Below, piece by piece: positions 41,191-47,925 of a DNA stretch of 64,000 bases. The number at the start of each line of letters is the position of its first letter. Position 1 is the stretch's first letter. Location: assembly GCA_035502775.1 (NCBI GenBank), contig DATJUB010000063.1, positions 14,454 to 78,453 of the forward strand. Reading direction: 5' to 3'. The DNA comes from 67-14 sp035502775. GTDB taxonomy: Bacteria > Actinomycetota > Thermoleophilia > Solirubrobacterales > 70-9. A program made the position numbers and the translations under genes. Below the pieces are notes generated by a model. It saw nothing but the letters and a program-made list of their open reading frames with translations. It did not search any database and was not told the origin of the DNA.

Positions 41191-41501
41191 GGGGTGGTGC
41201 CTTTCTCTTGGTGGGTGGGTGAATCAGGTTCGGTTTGCCGGTCTTTCAGTCGACGGTTCGCCTCCCGGATGGGCTGCGGAAGCCACGTCCCGGCCCGATC
41301 GGCGCCTTTCTCGTAGGCATCGATTTGGGCGATCAGGTGTTCGGTCGGGCTCTCGCCGTCGCCCACCGCCTCCGCCGCATGGGCGATGTCGCGAGGCAGC
41401 AGGTTCTGCGGGTTGTCGGTCTGCCAGCGCTCGATTTCGCAGACCAGTTCCGCGGCGCGGCGGCTGCTCAGGTCGTCATCGATCTGGTCCCTGATTTTCA
41501 T
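41187..41501 (-). CDS. Helical early phage protein, unknown
   Basis: The 104-residue protein from ATG 41501 is all-helical (KIRDQIDDDLSSRRAAELVC, TEHLIAQIDAYEKGADRAG). It overlaps the CsrA-like gene and the lipoprotein gene by four bases each. No domain is recognised. Confidence 0.6.
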   Translation of the reverse strand: MKIRDQIDDDLSSRRAAELVCEIERWQTDNPQNLLPRDIAHAAEAVGDGESPTEHLIAQIDAYEKGADRAGTWLPQPIREANRRLKDRQTEPDSPTHQEKGTTP

Positions 41502-41776
41502 CGCGGGACCTCCTCCCGCATGATCTGGATCTCTCGCGGAGCCTCGAAGCCGAGACGGACCCTGCCAGGGGCAGTTCCACAGACCGTTATGTGGACGCTG
41601 GATCGCGGGGTGAAGACCTCCTCGGACTCCAGCTCCAGCACATCGGATTCCCAACTCGATCCCACAGGCCGTGAGAAGCGGATCTTCACCTGGTGGTGAT
41701 TGACGTGCAGAATGTCGAGGTTGATTCCGCCGTCAATGACGATCGACTCACCTGGTTTTCTGGTCAGGACGAGCAT
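41498..41776 (-). CDS. CsrA-like RNA-binding protein with internal duplication
   Basis: The 92-residue protein starts MLVLTRKPGESIVIDGGINL, the CsrA signature with the conserved LTR at 4-6, and ends GRVRLGFEAPREIQIMREEV, which parallels the CsrA C-terminus with Arg87 at the position of the critical Arg44 of CsrA. CsrA is normally 60-70 residues. Here DILHVNHHQVKIRFSRPV (21-38) already covers strands 3-4, and VHITVCGTAPGRVRLGFEAP (61-80) covers them again. So one chain holds two partial CsrA folds joined by a linker of about 20 residues. CsrA binds GGA-containing loops and alters translation and mRNA stability. Three bases separate it from the upstream sigma factor gene. Confidence 0.8.
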   Translation of the reverse strand: MLVLTRKPGESIVIDGGINLDILHVNHHQVKIRFSRPVGSSWESDVLELESEEVFTPRSSVHITVCGTAPGRVRLGFEAPREIQIMREEVPR

Positions 41777-41779
41777 TGG

Positions 41780-42460
41780 TCATGCCGCCTGATCGATCGC
41801 GTCGTGTGCGTGTTCATGGTTCCCGGTTCCTCCTTGGGTTGGTTGTGTGGGGTCGAGCAAGTTGCGGACCTTCCGGCGAGCTCGCTGGACGGCGTTGTCG
41901 ATCGTCTTCGCGGGCACGCCGAGTGTCTGGACAAGCTCGACGTAGGGGCGGCCGCTCATCACGGCGATCAGCGCCTCGGACTCCATCGCGGACATCCCGG
42001 TGCGGATCAGCTCGCGGATCGCTCGTGCGGTGTCGAGATCGATTACGGCACGCTCGGGATTGGTGCCGAGTGAGGTCCGGTCGGCGATCGTCGCGCCGAT
42101 TGTCGCGTCGCCGTTCGGGTCGGGCTGAATGGTTGGCTCGGAGAGTGATCGTGCCTGGAGGCCAATCAGGCGCTTCTCGCGACGTGATCTGGTGACTGCC
42201 GTTTGGATCTCGGCGCGGACACAGAGCGCCGCGAAGTGCGGGAATCCCGAGTCGCGATCGGGGTCGTAGGTTCGGATCGCCTTGACGAGCCCGATCATGC
42301 CCTCGGAGACAACGTCTTCCGGTTCGGCACCGGGCATGTAGTAGGGCGCAGCGATCGCTCTGACGAGACGCTCGAAATGGCGGGCAATCATGCTGGCTGC
42401 GCGATCGTCGCCTGCCTGCGCGGCGATCACGAGTTCGAGGGTGGTGGCCGGGTGGGTCAT
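41780..42460 (-). CDS. Phage sigma-70-family RNA polymerase sigma factor (SigH-like)
   Basis: The 226-residue protein has region 2 at about 20-96 (VVSEGMIGLVKAIRTYDPDR, GFPHFAALCVRAEIQTAVTR) and region 4 at about 155-200 (MSAMESEALIAVMSGRPYVE, TLGVPAKTIDNAVQRARRKV). The layout is that of the SigH/Spo0H-type group. It could redirect host polymerase to phage promoters. The tail is His/Gln-rich. It overlaps the upstream zinc-binding gene by four bases and is three bases from the CsrA-like gene. Confidence 0.9.
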   Translation of the reverse strand: MTHPATTLELVIAAQAGDDRAASMIARHFERLVRAIAAPYYMPGAEPEDVVSEGMIGLVKAIRTYDPDRDSGFPHFAALCVRAEIQTAVTRSRREKRLIGLQARSLSEPTIQPDPNGDATIGATIADRTSLGTNPERAVIDLDTARAIRELIRTGMSAMESEALIAVMSGRPYVELVQTLGVPAKTIDNAVQRARRKVRNLLDPTQPTQGGTGNHEHAHDAIDQAA

Positions 42461-42687
42461 TCGGTGCTGTCGATCAGGTCGAGTTGTGCCGGTTCGGTGG
42501 GGTCCGGCGCCGGGTCGGGCTGCGTCGGTGCGGCGGTCGGGATCCGGTCGGCCGATCGGCGGGCGATCACGGCATGGTGGGCGCAGTAGTCACCGAAGCC
42601 GGGGACGTGTTCCTCGGCCCGGTCGGGACAGTCGGCGAAGTGGCAGTCAACGGGGGCGTCCCCTATGCCGATGAATCTCCTCCTCAC
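42457..42687 (-). CDS. Zinc-binding miniprotein with QLDLI-type tail
   Basis: The 76-residue protein starts at GTG 42687 in a GTGA overlap. CHFADCPDRAEEHVPGFGDY and CAHHAV give a C-x4-C...C-x2-H zinc site. The Pro-rich tail ends PAQLDLIDSTE; QLDL-x resembles the clamp-binding pentapeptide QL(S/D)LF, which is suggestive because a clamp-like gene is in the same operon. Confidence 0.6.
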   Translation of the reverse strand: MRRRFIGIGDAPVDCHFADCPDRAEEHVPGFGDYCAHHAVIARRSADRIPTAAPTQPDPAPDPTEPAQLDLIDSTE

Positions 42688-42782
42688 GATCGAGATCCCC
42701 GCATCGGGTCGCGGGTGAGCCAGATTAGGAACAGGACGCCGGCGATGACGACGATCGAGGCACCGATGTCGAGTGGGCTCAC
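42684..42782 (-). CDS. 32-residue membrane miniprotein
   Basis: GTG 42782 overlaps the stop of the ASCH gene (GTGA) and its TGA overlaps the next GTG, so the frame is coupled on both sides, which is strong evidence that it is translated. The product is MSPLDIGASIVVIAGVLFLI followed by WLTRDPMRGSRS: a single transmembrane helix with a basic tail. Function is unknown. Confidence 0.65.
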   Translation of the reverse strand: MSPLDIGASIVVIAGVLFLIWLTRDPMRGSRS

Positions 42783-43150
42783 GGCTTCACCAGCTCGAAC
42801 TCGAAGACCCAGCACTCGTCGTCCAGGTCGAAGCCCTTGTGGAGGCGGAGGATCAGGTCGAAGAATAGGTCGCGGGCTTTCCAGACCCCGTTCTTGTTCC
42901 CGGCGAGCCCCTCAGCGATCGCGTCGTCTTCGGTGATGTCGCGGAAGGTTTCGCGGCGGATGTCGGTCATCCGGATCCGGGCGACTGCGGGCTTGCCGCG
43001 GCCGGGGCACACGGCGTACTCCTGGCCGACCTTGAAGAACGTGCCGGCGTTGGCGTAGTGCGATCGCGGGTTGTCGAAGTTGACCGGTCGGCGGGTCTGC
43101 GTCTTCTGGCCGGCTTCGATCTGCTCGACCATTTCGGGCTTGAAGTTCAC
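42779..43150 (-). CDS. ASCH-domain protein
   Basis: The 123-residue protein has the ASCH/PUA-like pattern: NFKPEMVEQIEAGQKTQTRR, then VGQEYAVCPGRGKPAVARIR, TDIRRETFRDITEDDAIAEG. ASCH domains bind RNA or modified nucleosides, and some hydrolyse modified cytidines. Phages often carry them. GTG 43150 overlaps the preceding stop. Confidence 0.8.
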   Translation of the reverse strand: MNFKPEMVEQIEAGQKTQTRRPVNFDNPRSHYANAGTFFKVGQEYAVCPGRGKPAVARIRMTDIRRETFRDITEDDAIAEGLAGNKNGVWKARDLFFDLILRLHKGFDLDDECWVFEFELVKP

Positions 43151-43566
43151 TGAGCCCTCCAGTCACGAATGACCGCGATCGTCAGGTCTCGCTCGGCGGC
43201 GATCAGCCAGCTCGACCGAACGGCCGGGCTCCTCTCGAACAGTTGGTCCAGCCGGGCTCGCGCCCTCCCCAGGCCCATCGGCGTGTGGAAGTCATCCCAA
43301 TGGCCGTACAGCTCCTTCATCGCTCGGTGCCTGGCCACCGCCTCGATCGCTTCGGCGCTCGGGAAACCGTCGACCTTCAGCTCGATCCAGAGACCGTCTT
43401 CGCGGCGTACAACCGTACCCATCGGCGGGTAGCAGTTGCCCTGGTTATCCGAGTGGTGCGCGACCTCGTCCCCAACGTCTAGGAGGTCATCGAAGGCGAC
43501 GCTCACGCCGTCCGCATCGCGGGCTTGGCACGTGTAGGAGTCGTTCAGTTTGACCGGAAAGTTCAC
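43147..43566 (-). CDS. Early phage protein, unknown
   Basis: GTG 43566 (GTGA overlap) gives 139 residues; the upstream-extended frame is an antisense-like artefact. The N-terminal part is beta-rich (NFPVKLNDSYTCQARDADGV, GTVVRREDGLWIELKVDG). The C-terminal part is helical (MGLGRARARLDQLFERSPAV). No family is recognised. Confidence 0.6.
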   Translation of the reverse strand: MNFPVKLNDSYTCQARDADGVSVAFDDLLDVGDEVAHHSDNQGNCYPPMGTVVRREDGLWIELKVDGFPSAEAIEAVARHRAMKELYGHWDDFHTPMGLGRARARLDQLFERSPAVRSSWLIAAERDLTIAVIRDWRAQ

Positions 43567-44123
43567 TGGTCCGCCTTCCGGGCTGCCTGGACGGCCATGA
43601 AGTCCTCGGGGTCGCCGCCATGGTCGGGGTGGGTGGCGCGGAGCGCGGCGTTCACGCCGTGGTAGTCGGCGATCAGTCCGCGGCCTCGATCGATCTGCGA
43701 CTGCTCGGTCTCGCCGGCGGCGGGCAGTGCCTTCCAACCGGTGTACTGCTCGCCGCGTTTGGTGATGCCGTATCGATCGACCATACGGAGGGCTTCGAGG
43801 CCCTTGGCGATGCCGCGCAGGTTGTCCTCCCACCGATCGAACTCGGCGGTCGCGTATTTCAGCGGGCCGTGTTTCGAGTCGAAGGCGACGATCACGCCGG
43901 GGTGATCTCCCCACCGGACGCCTGCCTTGGGCCAACCGTCGACCTTGATCTGGTCTTCGCGGAGGTCGACCTGGATGACAACGTTCTTGGCGCCGAGGTG
44001 GCTCAGCTCGCGTTCGAGGAGCGTGAGGGTCGCGGTGTAGTGACCGCGCTTGAACATCGATCGGCGAGGGTGGCCGAGTGGCTCGGGCCAGCGATCGATC
44101 GGCCGGAAGGTTGCCTCGATCAT
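43563..44123 (-). CDS. Phage protein with C-terminal J-domain-like motif
   Basis: The 186-residue protein has an alpha/beta N-terminal domain (HYTATLTLLERELSHLGAKN, VVIQVDLREDQIKVDGWPKA) and ends with a degenerate J-domain: ADYHGVNAALRATHPDHGGD then PEDFMAVQAARK. HPDHGG matches the HPD motif with which DnaJ stimulates DnaK. The phage may thus recruit the host DnaK; the helix count around HPD is short, so a truncated J-domain is possible. Confidence 0.65.
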   Translation of the reverse strand: MIEATFRPIDRWPEPLGHPRRSMFKRGHYTATLTLLERELSHLGAKNVVIQVDLREDQIKVDGWPKAGVRWGDHPGVIVAFDSKHGPLKYATAEFDRWEDNLRGIAKGLEALRMVDRYGITKRGEQYTGWKALPAAGETEQSQIDRGRGLIADYHGVNAALRATHPDHGGDPEDFMAVQAARKADQ

Positions 44124-44320
44124 GCGAGTGCCAATCTCATCTGAGCCCGCGAGTCGCGGTACTTGATCAGGCCGCGAATCGCCCGGCTGGCATCACGCGC
44201 CCAGGCAACCCGGGGTGTTTCCACCCCGAGTTGCTCGGACAGGCGAGCGAGATAGTCGAGCTGGGCCTGCGTTGCAGGCTTTGGATTCCAGCCGAGCTGT
44301 GCGCGCCGGAAGGCGTTCAC
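44120..44320 (-). CDS. Small early phage protein, unknown
   Basis: The 66-residue helical protein contains PATQAQLDYLARLSEQLGVE, a short helical motif common in phage and replication-related proteins (DUF3072-like). It overlaps both neighbours by four bases. Confidence 0.55.
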   Translation of the reverse strand: MNAFRRAQLGWNPKPATQAQLDYLARLSEQLGVETPRVAWARDASRAIRGLIKYRDSRAQMRLALA

Positions 44321-45195
44321 GCCTTGCCCTTCGGCTTACGCTTGCGCTTCGGAGCGAGTGCCTTGGCGATCGCCTTGCGGCTGACGGTCCACTCGTCCAG
44401 CCACTCCAGCGCCTTAGTGGCGCGGAACTCACCCTCATACTGATGCTCGGCACGATCGAGGTCGGCCGTGTGGCCCTCCGCGATCGGCATGAACCACACC
44501 TCGGCCGGGCGGGAAGAGTCGGGCTTGATGCCGCAGACGATGTCGGGTATCTCATCCTTGATCGGTTGCCCGGCGACGTTGGCGATCGTTCCGACCAAGC
44601 AAGCACAGTCGCCCCGGTAGGTCGATCCGTTCACCTTGCCTTCAACCAGAGCCTTCCTGACGCCAGCTACTTCACTGGGTGCTGAGTCGAGCACAGCGAA
44701 AAAATCTGCGCGGAAGACCCACAGCGGATGCTTGTGAGAGTCGTCGGGTAGCGACCCCAGGTTGGCGGACCCCAGGTTGGCGGACCGCAGGTCGGCGTAC
44801 CGCAGGTCGGCGGACCGCAGGTTGGCGTACCGCAGGTCGGCGGACCGCAGGTTGGCGTACCGCAGGTCGGCGGACCGCAGGTTGGCGGACCGCAGGTCGG
44901 CGTACCGCAGGTTGGCGGACCCCAGGTTGGCGGACCGCAGGTCGGCGTACCGCAGGTCGGCGTACCGCAGGTCGGCGGACCGCAGGTCGGCGGACCGCAG
45001 GTCGGCGGACCCCAGGTTGGCGGACCCCAGGTTGGCGGACCGCAGGTCGGCGTACCGCAGGTCGGCGTACCGCAGGTTGGCGTACCCCAGGTCGGCCCGA
45101 GCCTTCACCGCCTCCTCCAACGCGGTCTTCACGTCATTGGCGGTCTCGGCTGTGTAGAGAACTTTGCCGTCTCTCCACGACTTGATCTGAATCAT
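44317..45195 (-). CDS. Phage pentapeptide-repeat protein
   Basis: The 292-residue protein from ATG 45195 begins MIQIKSWRDGKVLYTAETAN, a header seen in phage and bacterial pentapeptide proteins. About 22 A-D/N-L-R/G-Y/S repeats follow (residues 36-145), encoded by near-identical 15-base units. A cysteine-containing globular domain follows (SAPSEVAGVRKALVEGKVNG, YRGDCACLVGTIANVAG), then a Lys-rich end. The quadrilateral helix could mimic DNA, as in gyrase-protecting pentapeptide proteins. It lacks a signal peptide, unlike the host protein at 682-1602. Confidence 0.85.
   Translation of the reverse strand: MIQIKSWRDGKVLYTAETANDVKTALEEAVKARADLGYANLRYADLRYADLRSANLGSANLGSADLRSADLRSADLRYADLRYADLRSANLGSANLRYADLRSANLRSADLRYANLRSADLRYANLRSADLRYADLRSANLGSANLGSLPDDSHKHPLWVFRADFFAVLDSAPSEVAGVRKALVEGKVNGSTYRGDCACLVGTIANVAGQPIKDEIPDIVCGIKPDSSRPAEVWFMPIAEGHTADLDRAEHQYEGEFRATKALEWLDEWTVSRKAIAKALAPKRKRKPKGKA
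44756..45095 (-). repeat. 15-base tandem repeat array inside the pentapeptide gene
   Basis: About 22 copies of a 15-base unit (plus strand AGGTCGGCGTACCGC and single-base variants) run without interruption. Variation is confined to a few positions that toggle Asp/Asn, Tyr/Ser and Arg/Gly. Such DNA-level identity indicates recent expansion and probable length variation by slippage or recombination in multiples of five residues. Confidence 0.85.
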
Positions 45196-45275
45196 TCGGC
45201 TGCTCCGTTCTCGGGCAGCTGAGCCACCCGATCTTTTTGGGTGGGTGAGACATCTGACGGTGAGTCCGTGATCAC
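45192..45275 (-). CDS. 27-codon miniprotein coupled to neighbours
   Basis: GTG 45275 overlaps the zinc-ribbon gene stop (GTGA) and its own TGA overlaps the next ATG. The product is short and charged (ITDSPSDVSPTQKDRVAQLP). Coupling on both sides is the only support; it may act mainly to keep ribosomes moving through the operon. Confidence 0.4.
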   Translation of the reverse strand: MITDSPSDVSPTQKDRVAQLPENGAAE

Positions 45276-45508
45276 AGCTGCACCCCGCATCGGCGGCAGT
45301 AGCTGTCCGTGTTGGTCCGGTGGCCACACTCCGAGCAGGTCGGTCCGCGACAGCCAGCGAGGGAGAACGGCTGGCAAGGCCAGGGGCGGGTGAGCAGCTC
45401 TTCGTGGAAGCGGTCCTGCTCAGCCTCTACTTCGGTGCGCCTCCAGGCCCGAATCCCGTCGCGGAAGCGATCGAGAAGAGCGGTAAGGTCCAGCCCCGGA
45501 ACAGCCAC
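45272..45508 (-). CDS. Zinc-ribbon protein at the head of the early operon
   Basis: The frame is open from 45619; GTG 45508 gives 78 residues and the most protein-like sequence (VPGLDLTALLDRFRDGIRAW). The C-terminus CSECGHRTNTDSYCRRCG is a typical zinc ribbon. The start is uncertain because no good ribosome-binding site is visible. It is the first gene of the long leftward early operon. Confidence 0.5.
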   Translation of the reverse strand: MAVPGLDLTALLDRFRDGIRAWRRTEVEAEQDRFHEELLTRPWPCQPFSLAGCRGPTCSECGHRTNTDSYCRRCGVQL

Positions 45509-45658
45509 TCGGGGGAAAGCCGGGGGAAAGTGGTGCCGCAAACGCGGCGGTTCGTTGCGGTTCGTTGCGGTCCCGTCGCCGCTTGCGCATCGGCGCGGTT
45601 GAAGCGGCAGACCCCGCACTGTGGAAGGGAATCCCGCCTGTAGAGCGAGGTCCCTGCG
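45509..45658 (-). promoter_or_regulatory. Leader region of the early operon next to the right attachment site
   Basis: This 150-base stretch lies between the attachment core and the first early gene. It holds a tandem 10-base repeat GGTTCGTTGC (45549-45568), which could be an arm-type integrase site or regulator site. A promoter must lie here for the leftward operon, but no clear -10/-35 pair is recognised. Confidence 0.4.
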
Positions 45659-45734
<76 letters not shown>

Positions 45735-45914
45735 GGGTTGTCGGACGAGACTGCGGCTTGGGTGCCTGGAGCATCGCCCTGAGCGGGGCATTGTATGCGT
45801 CCGGGCCGTGCGATGCGGTTTGGGCGCCACCGGGGCCGTTAGGCTCTGCCGCGTCAACGTGAATGAACCTCGCTTCAGACGAATGAAGGTGCTCCTGGCG
45901 GACGGTACGGGCCG

Positions 45915-46754
45915 TTGAGCGGCGCGCGGATCGAAGTGATGGATCGCGAAGGGGTGCGGCTCGCCCTCGAGTGGGCGCGGGCCGAAGGCTGGCAGCCCGG
46001 GCAGGGTGACGCGACCCCTTTCTTTGCGGCCGACCCGGAGGGTTTCTTCCGGTCGCGGGTGGATGGACAGACCGTCGCGACCCTGTCCGCGGTTCGGGGC
46101 TCCGACTCACTTGCTTTCGTCGGGCTCTACATCGTCGAGCCCGGACATCGGGGGATCGGGATCGGCAAGGCCCTCTGGGAGGACGTGCTGGCCCGATACC
46201 AGGGCTTCACGCTCGGACTCGACGCGGTTCCCGCCCAGATATCCGCCTACGAATCCGCGGGTTTCGCCATCAGCCACGTGAACGCCAGATATTCATCGGG
46301 TGATCTGCCCGCCCCCGATGGCCGGATCGAGGTCGGGCGCGCGGCGGATCTGGATCTCGATGAACTGACCGCATATGACGGCCGTCACTTCTTCGGGCCG
46401 AGACCCGACTTCCTGCGGCACTGGATCGCCGGAGAGGACCGTGACGCAGTGGTCACGACCAGCGACGGAGAGATCACCGGTTTCGCGGCGTCCCGGCGCG
46501 CGGACCCCGGTCACCGGATCGGGCCGGTCTTCGCGGACGATCCCGAGATCGCCCGTGAACTGATCCTCGAACTGGCTGCCGGGGTAGATGGTCCGGTCGC
46601 GATCGATCTGCCAGAAGCCAATCTGGCCGGGGTAGAACTGGTCGGCTCACTCGGAATGGAACGTTCCTTCGAGACCACCCGCATGTACCGCGGGCCCGCC
46701 CCTTCCCTTCCCCTGGACCGGATCTACGGCATCACCACGATCGAGCTCGGCTGA
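45915..46754 (+). CDS. GNAT-family N-acetyltransferase with C-terminal YitH-like domain
   Basis: The 279-residue protein opens with GVRLALEWARAEGWQPGQGD and FFAADPEGFF, then the acetyl-CoA loop YIVEPGHRGIGIGKALW (about 73-90), the core GNAT signature. The second half (RAADLDLDELTAYDGRHFFG, later ELILELAAGVDGPVAIDLPE) matches the Acetyltransf_18/YitH C-terminal domain. It should acetylate a small-molecule or peptide amine; the substrate is unknown. The TTG at 45915 is an uncertain start; ATG 45939 is an alternative. It is the first host gene beyond the prophage. Confidence 0.8.
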   Translation: MSGARIEVMDREGVRLALEWARAEGWQPGQGDATPFFAADPEGFFRSRVDGQTVATLSAVRGSDSLAFVGLYIVEPGHRGIGIGKALWEDVLARYQGFTLGLDAVPAQISAYESAGFAISHVNARYSSGDLPAPDGRIEVGRAADLDLDELTAYDGRHFFGPRPDFLRHWIAGEDRDAVVTTSDGEITGFAASRRADPGHRIGPVFADDPEIARELILELAAGVDGPVAIDLPEANLAGVELVGSLGMERSFETTRMYRGPAPSLPLDRIYGITTIELG

Positions 46755-46935
46755 ACCGCCGGGACCCGGGCCCTGCTCGTCTGGGCAAATTCGGCTTGAG
46801 AATGCGGAACTTGACACCGGATCTAGGGTTGTATCTCCATATGACTTCCTGGCTTTGAACCCGCAGATCGGTTTCAATGACAGGTGATACATCGAGACTT
46901 CGATCAAACCCTCCTAAGACAGCGAGCACCAAGTA

Positions 46936-47868
46936 ATGAATGTCACCGCGAAATATCTGAAATTGTCCGCAGCCACGATCCTCGCGTTCGCCGCGCTGCT
47001 CGTTCTCGTGCTCGGAAGCAGCCCGAAGCAGGCACAGGCCGCCGAGCTGAGCTGCCCCACCTTCCGGGTGCTGCACAACGACCGGATCGGCAAGCTGAAC
47101 CTGCCCGCCGGCAACTACAACGTGACCGTGCTGAATAGCGCGACCCTGAGCTGCGCCTCGGCCAGCAAGCTGTTCGCCGAATTCCTCCAGGACTACGACG
47201 GCAAGCTCCGCTCGCCCTGGGTCGTGAACGTGGCCGCATCGAGCTTCACCAAGGGCAAGGGTTCGACCACCGGCTTCAAGGTCTCCCGTACCACCACCCC
47301 CAGCGGCGGTGGCGGCGGCTCCACCTCGGCATCCTGCCCCGGCTACTTCCAGGTCGTCCACAACGACAGCATCGGCAGCTTCAAGGTGCCGAAGGGCAAC
47401 TACCGGATCACCCTGATCGACCCCGACGCCTTCACCTGCGCCAAGGCGGTCAAGCGGTTCCAGGAGTTCCTGCTCGACTACGACGGTGTCCTGCCGAAGT
47501 CGTGGAAGCTGAAGCGTTCGAGCGCCACCTTCTACAAGCCGAAGAACCCGTCGGTCGGCTTCAACATCAACAAGGCCTACGGTCCCTCGCCGAACCCGGA
47601 CAAGAACACCAAGTACGCGCGCTGTCCCGCGACGTTCCAGGTTCAGCACAACGACCGTATCGGCGCCCTCGTCCTCCCGAAGGGTCCGTACTACATCTAC
47701 GTCGGCACCAAGGTTCCGCTGTCCTGCAGCCAGGCCTCGGCCTACTTCCGTCAGTTCCTGAACTACCCCGACGGCAGGCTGCCGGCCCCCTGGAAGGTCA
47801 ACCCCGCCAAGGCCCGCTTCCGTGGCGGACCAGGCGGCGCCGTGTTCCGGGTCCAGCAGGCGAACTGA
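46936..47868 (+). CDS. Secreted protein with three tandem copies of an unrecognised ~75-residue domain
   Basis: The 310-residue protein has a signal peptide (residues 1-36, cleavage after AQA). Three repeats follow at about 40-118, 134-213 and 230-308. Each has the pattern CP-x2-F-x-V-x-H-N-D-x-I-G, LPxGxY, a second Cys 33-34 residues after the first, FxxFLxDYDGxLPxPWxV and a closing F-x-V strand. The cysteine pairs (40/73, 134/168, 230/264) probably form disulfides. A Gly/Ser-rich linker joins repeats 1 and 2. No lipobox, wall anchor or catalytic motif is seen, so it is probably released or wall-associated. It ends at a strong terminator. Confidence 0.8.
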   Translation: MNVTAKYLKLSAATILAFAALLVLVLGSSPKQAQAAELSCPTFRVLHNDRIGKLNLPAGNYNVTVLNSATLSCASASKLFAEFLQDYDGKLRSPWVVNVAASSFTKGKGSTTGFKVSRTTTPSGGGGGSTSASCPGYFQVVHNDSIGSFKVPKGNYRITLIDPDAFTCAKAVKRFQEFLLDYDGVLPKSWKLKRSSATFYKPKNPSVGFNINKAYGPSPNPDKNTKYARCPATFQVQHNDRIGALVLPKGPYYIYVGTKVPLSCSQASAYFRQFLNYPDGRLPAPWKVNPAKARFRGGPGGAVFRVQQAN

Positions 47869-47891
47869 ACCGCGACCACATCCGCTTCACG

Positions 47892-47923
47892 AAACGCCGT
47901 CCCTCCGGGGGCGGCGTTTTTTT
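47892..47923 (+). terminator. Rho-independent terminator
   Basis: AAACGCCG (47892-47899) pairs with CGGCGTTT (47912-47919) around a GC-rich loop, and a run of seven T (47917-47923) follows. It closes the secreted-repeat gene and also lies next to the end of the convergent corA-like gene. Confidence 0.85.
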
Positions 47924-47925
47924 GC

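Noticed and set aside
44756..45095. Possible CRISPR array
   Set aside because: The 15-base units are contiguous without spacers and translate to pentapeptide repeats in frame.
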